This document shows, one piece after another, positions 13,408 to 13,525 of a DNA stretch of 13,525 nucleotides. The stretch spans positions 1 through 13,525 of the forward strand of contig JAFWYA010000082.1 of the NCBI GenBank assembly GCA_017517815.1, given 5' to 3'. Position numbers and translations under genes: made by a program. Source of the stretch: Clostridia bacterium (GTDB lineage Bacteria > Bacillota_A > Clostridia > Christensenellales > Aristaeellaceae). A model generated the notes under the pieces. It was not told the DNA's origin. It was given only the letters and a program-made list of their open reading frames with translations, and did no database searches. How positions within the stretch are numbered: the first letter of the stretch is position 1; each line of letters begins with the position of its first letter.

Positions 13408-13525
13408 TTGAATTACATAGAGTACGGAAAAAAGAATAGTAACGTAATTATCCTCTTACATGGCGGAGGTTTGTCTTGGTGGAATTATAGAAAAGTAGCT
13501 GAAAAGCTTCAATCTGATTATCATA
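13408..13525 (+). CDS. Alpha/beta hydrolase, 3' end outside the window
   Basis: The first 39 codons are visible and the frame runs off the window. The start is TTG 13408, preceded at 7 bases by a GGGGG-rich site (13396-13400); no ATG is available in frame after the stop at 13363-13365. The sequence NVIILLHGGGLSWWNY holds the HGGG oxyanion-type motif after the first core strand, as in alpha/beta hydrolases. Its last ten residues match the beginning of the left-edge gene at 7 of 10 positions, so the two are paralogs. It is AT-rich like that gene and unlike the esterase before it, and its leader resembles the one before the hydrolase at 4491. Confidence 0.8.
   Translation, partial: MNYIEYGKKNSNVIILLHGGGLSWWNYRKVAEKLQSDYH

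Noticed and set aside
1..13525. Window edges considered as one gene of a circular element or an exact tandem repeat
   Set aside because: The overlapping stretches differ at several bases and at 3 of 10 residues, so they are different genes.

Overview
The window looks like a chromosomal segment of an uncultured anaerobic Bacillota, most likely a gut-type Clostridia member. The grounds are strong AGGAGG-type ribosome binding sites, LplABC-type sugar uptake genes, a GH43 enzyme paired with an AraC regulator, a yybP-ykoY riboswitch in front of mntP, and GC-rich, strongly codon-biased housekeeping genes. A family-level placement is not supported by what can be seen here.

Layout. (1) 1-660: the 3' part of an AT-rich alpha/beta hydrolase gene. 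(2) 661-1088: no gene; a perfect hairpin, a 200-bp block of nested inverted repeats with GTGAAG/CTTCAC spacers, a second hairpin with a related stem, then a promoter. (3) 1089-3431: a two-gene operon of an MDH2-type malate/lactate dehydrogenase and a malic enzyme, closed by a terminator. (4) 3497-4330: the manganese efflux gene mntP behind a promoter with a dyad across its -35 box, a yybP-ykoY riboswitch and a switchable terminator. (5) 4331-5529: an AT-rich insert with a second alpha/beta hydrolase and a 60-residue membrane protein. (6) 5530-5795: hairpin-rich spacer ending in a terminator and promoter. (7) 5796-13291: a carbohydrate-use locus with a GH43 glycosidase, a convergent AraC-family regulator, a divergent CUT1-type ABC importer (binding protein, terminator, two permeases) and a type-B carboxylesterase. 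(8) 13292-13525: AT-rich leader and the first 39 codons of a third hydrolase, a close relative of the gene at the left edge.

How it fits together. The GH43, importer and esterase read as a small Gram-positive polysaccharide utilization locus. The importer would take in an oligosaccharide. The GH43 enzyme, which has no signal peptide, would trim arabinose or xylose units in the cytoplasm, and the esterase would remove acyl groups. The AraC regulator probably senses the sugar. No importer ATPase is present, so a shared one encoded elsewhere is expected.

The most unusual signal is the recurring AT-rich hydrolase unit. The second and third units share a leader with the same short blocks at the same spacing, and the first and second share an 11-bp tail just after the last stop codon. 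The edge genes are paralogs. This looks like a family of horizontally spread modules dropped between operons of a GC-rich host.
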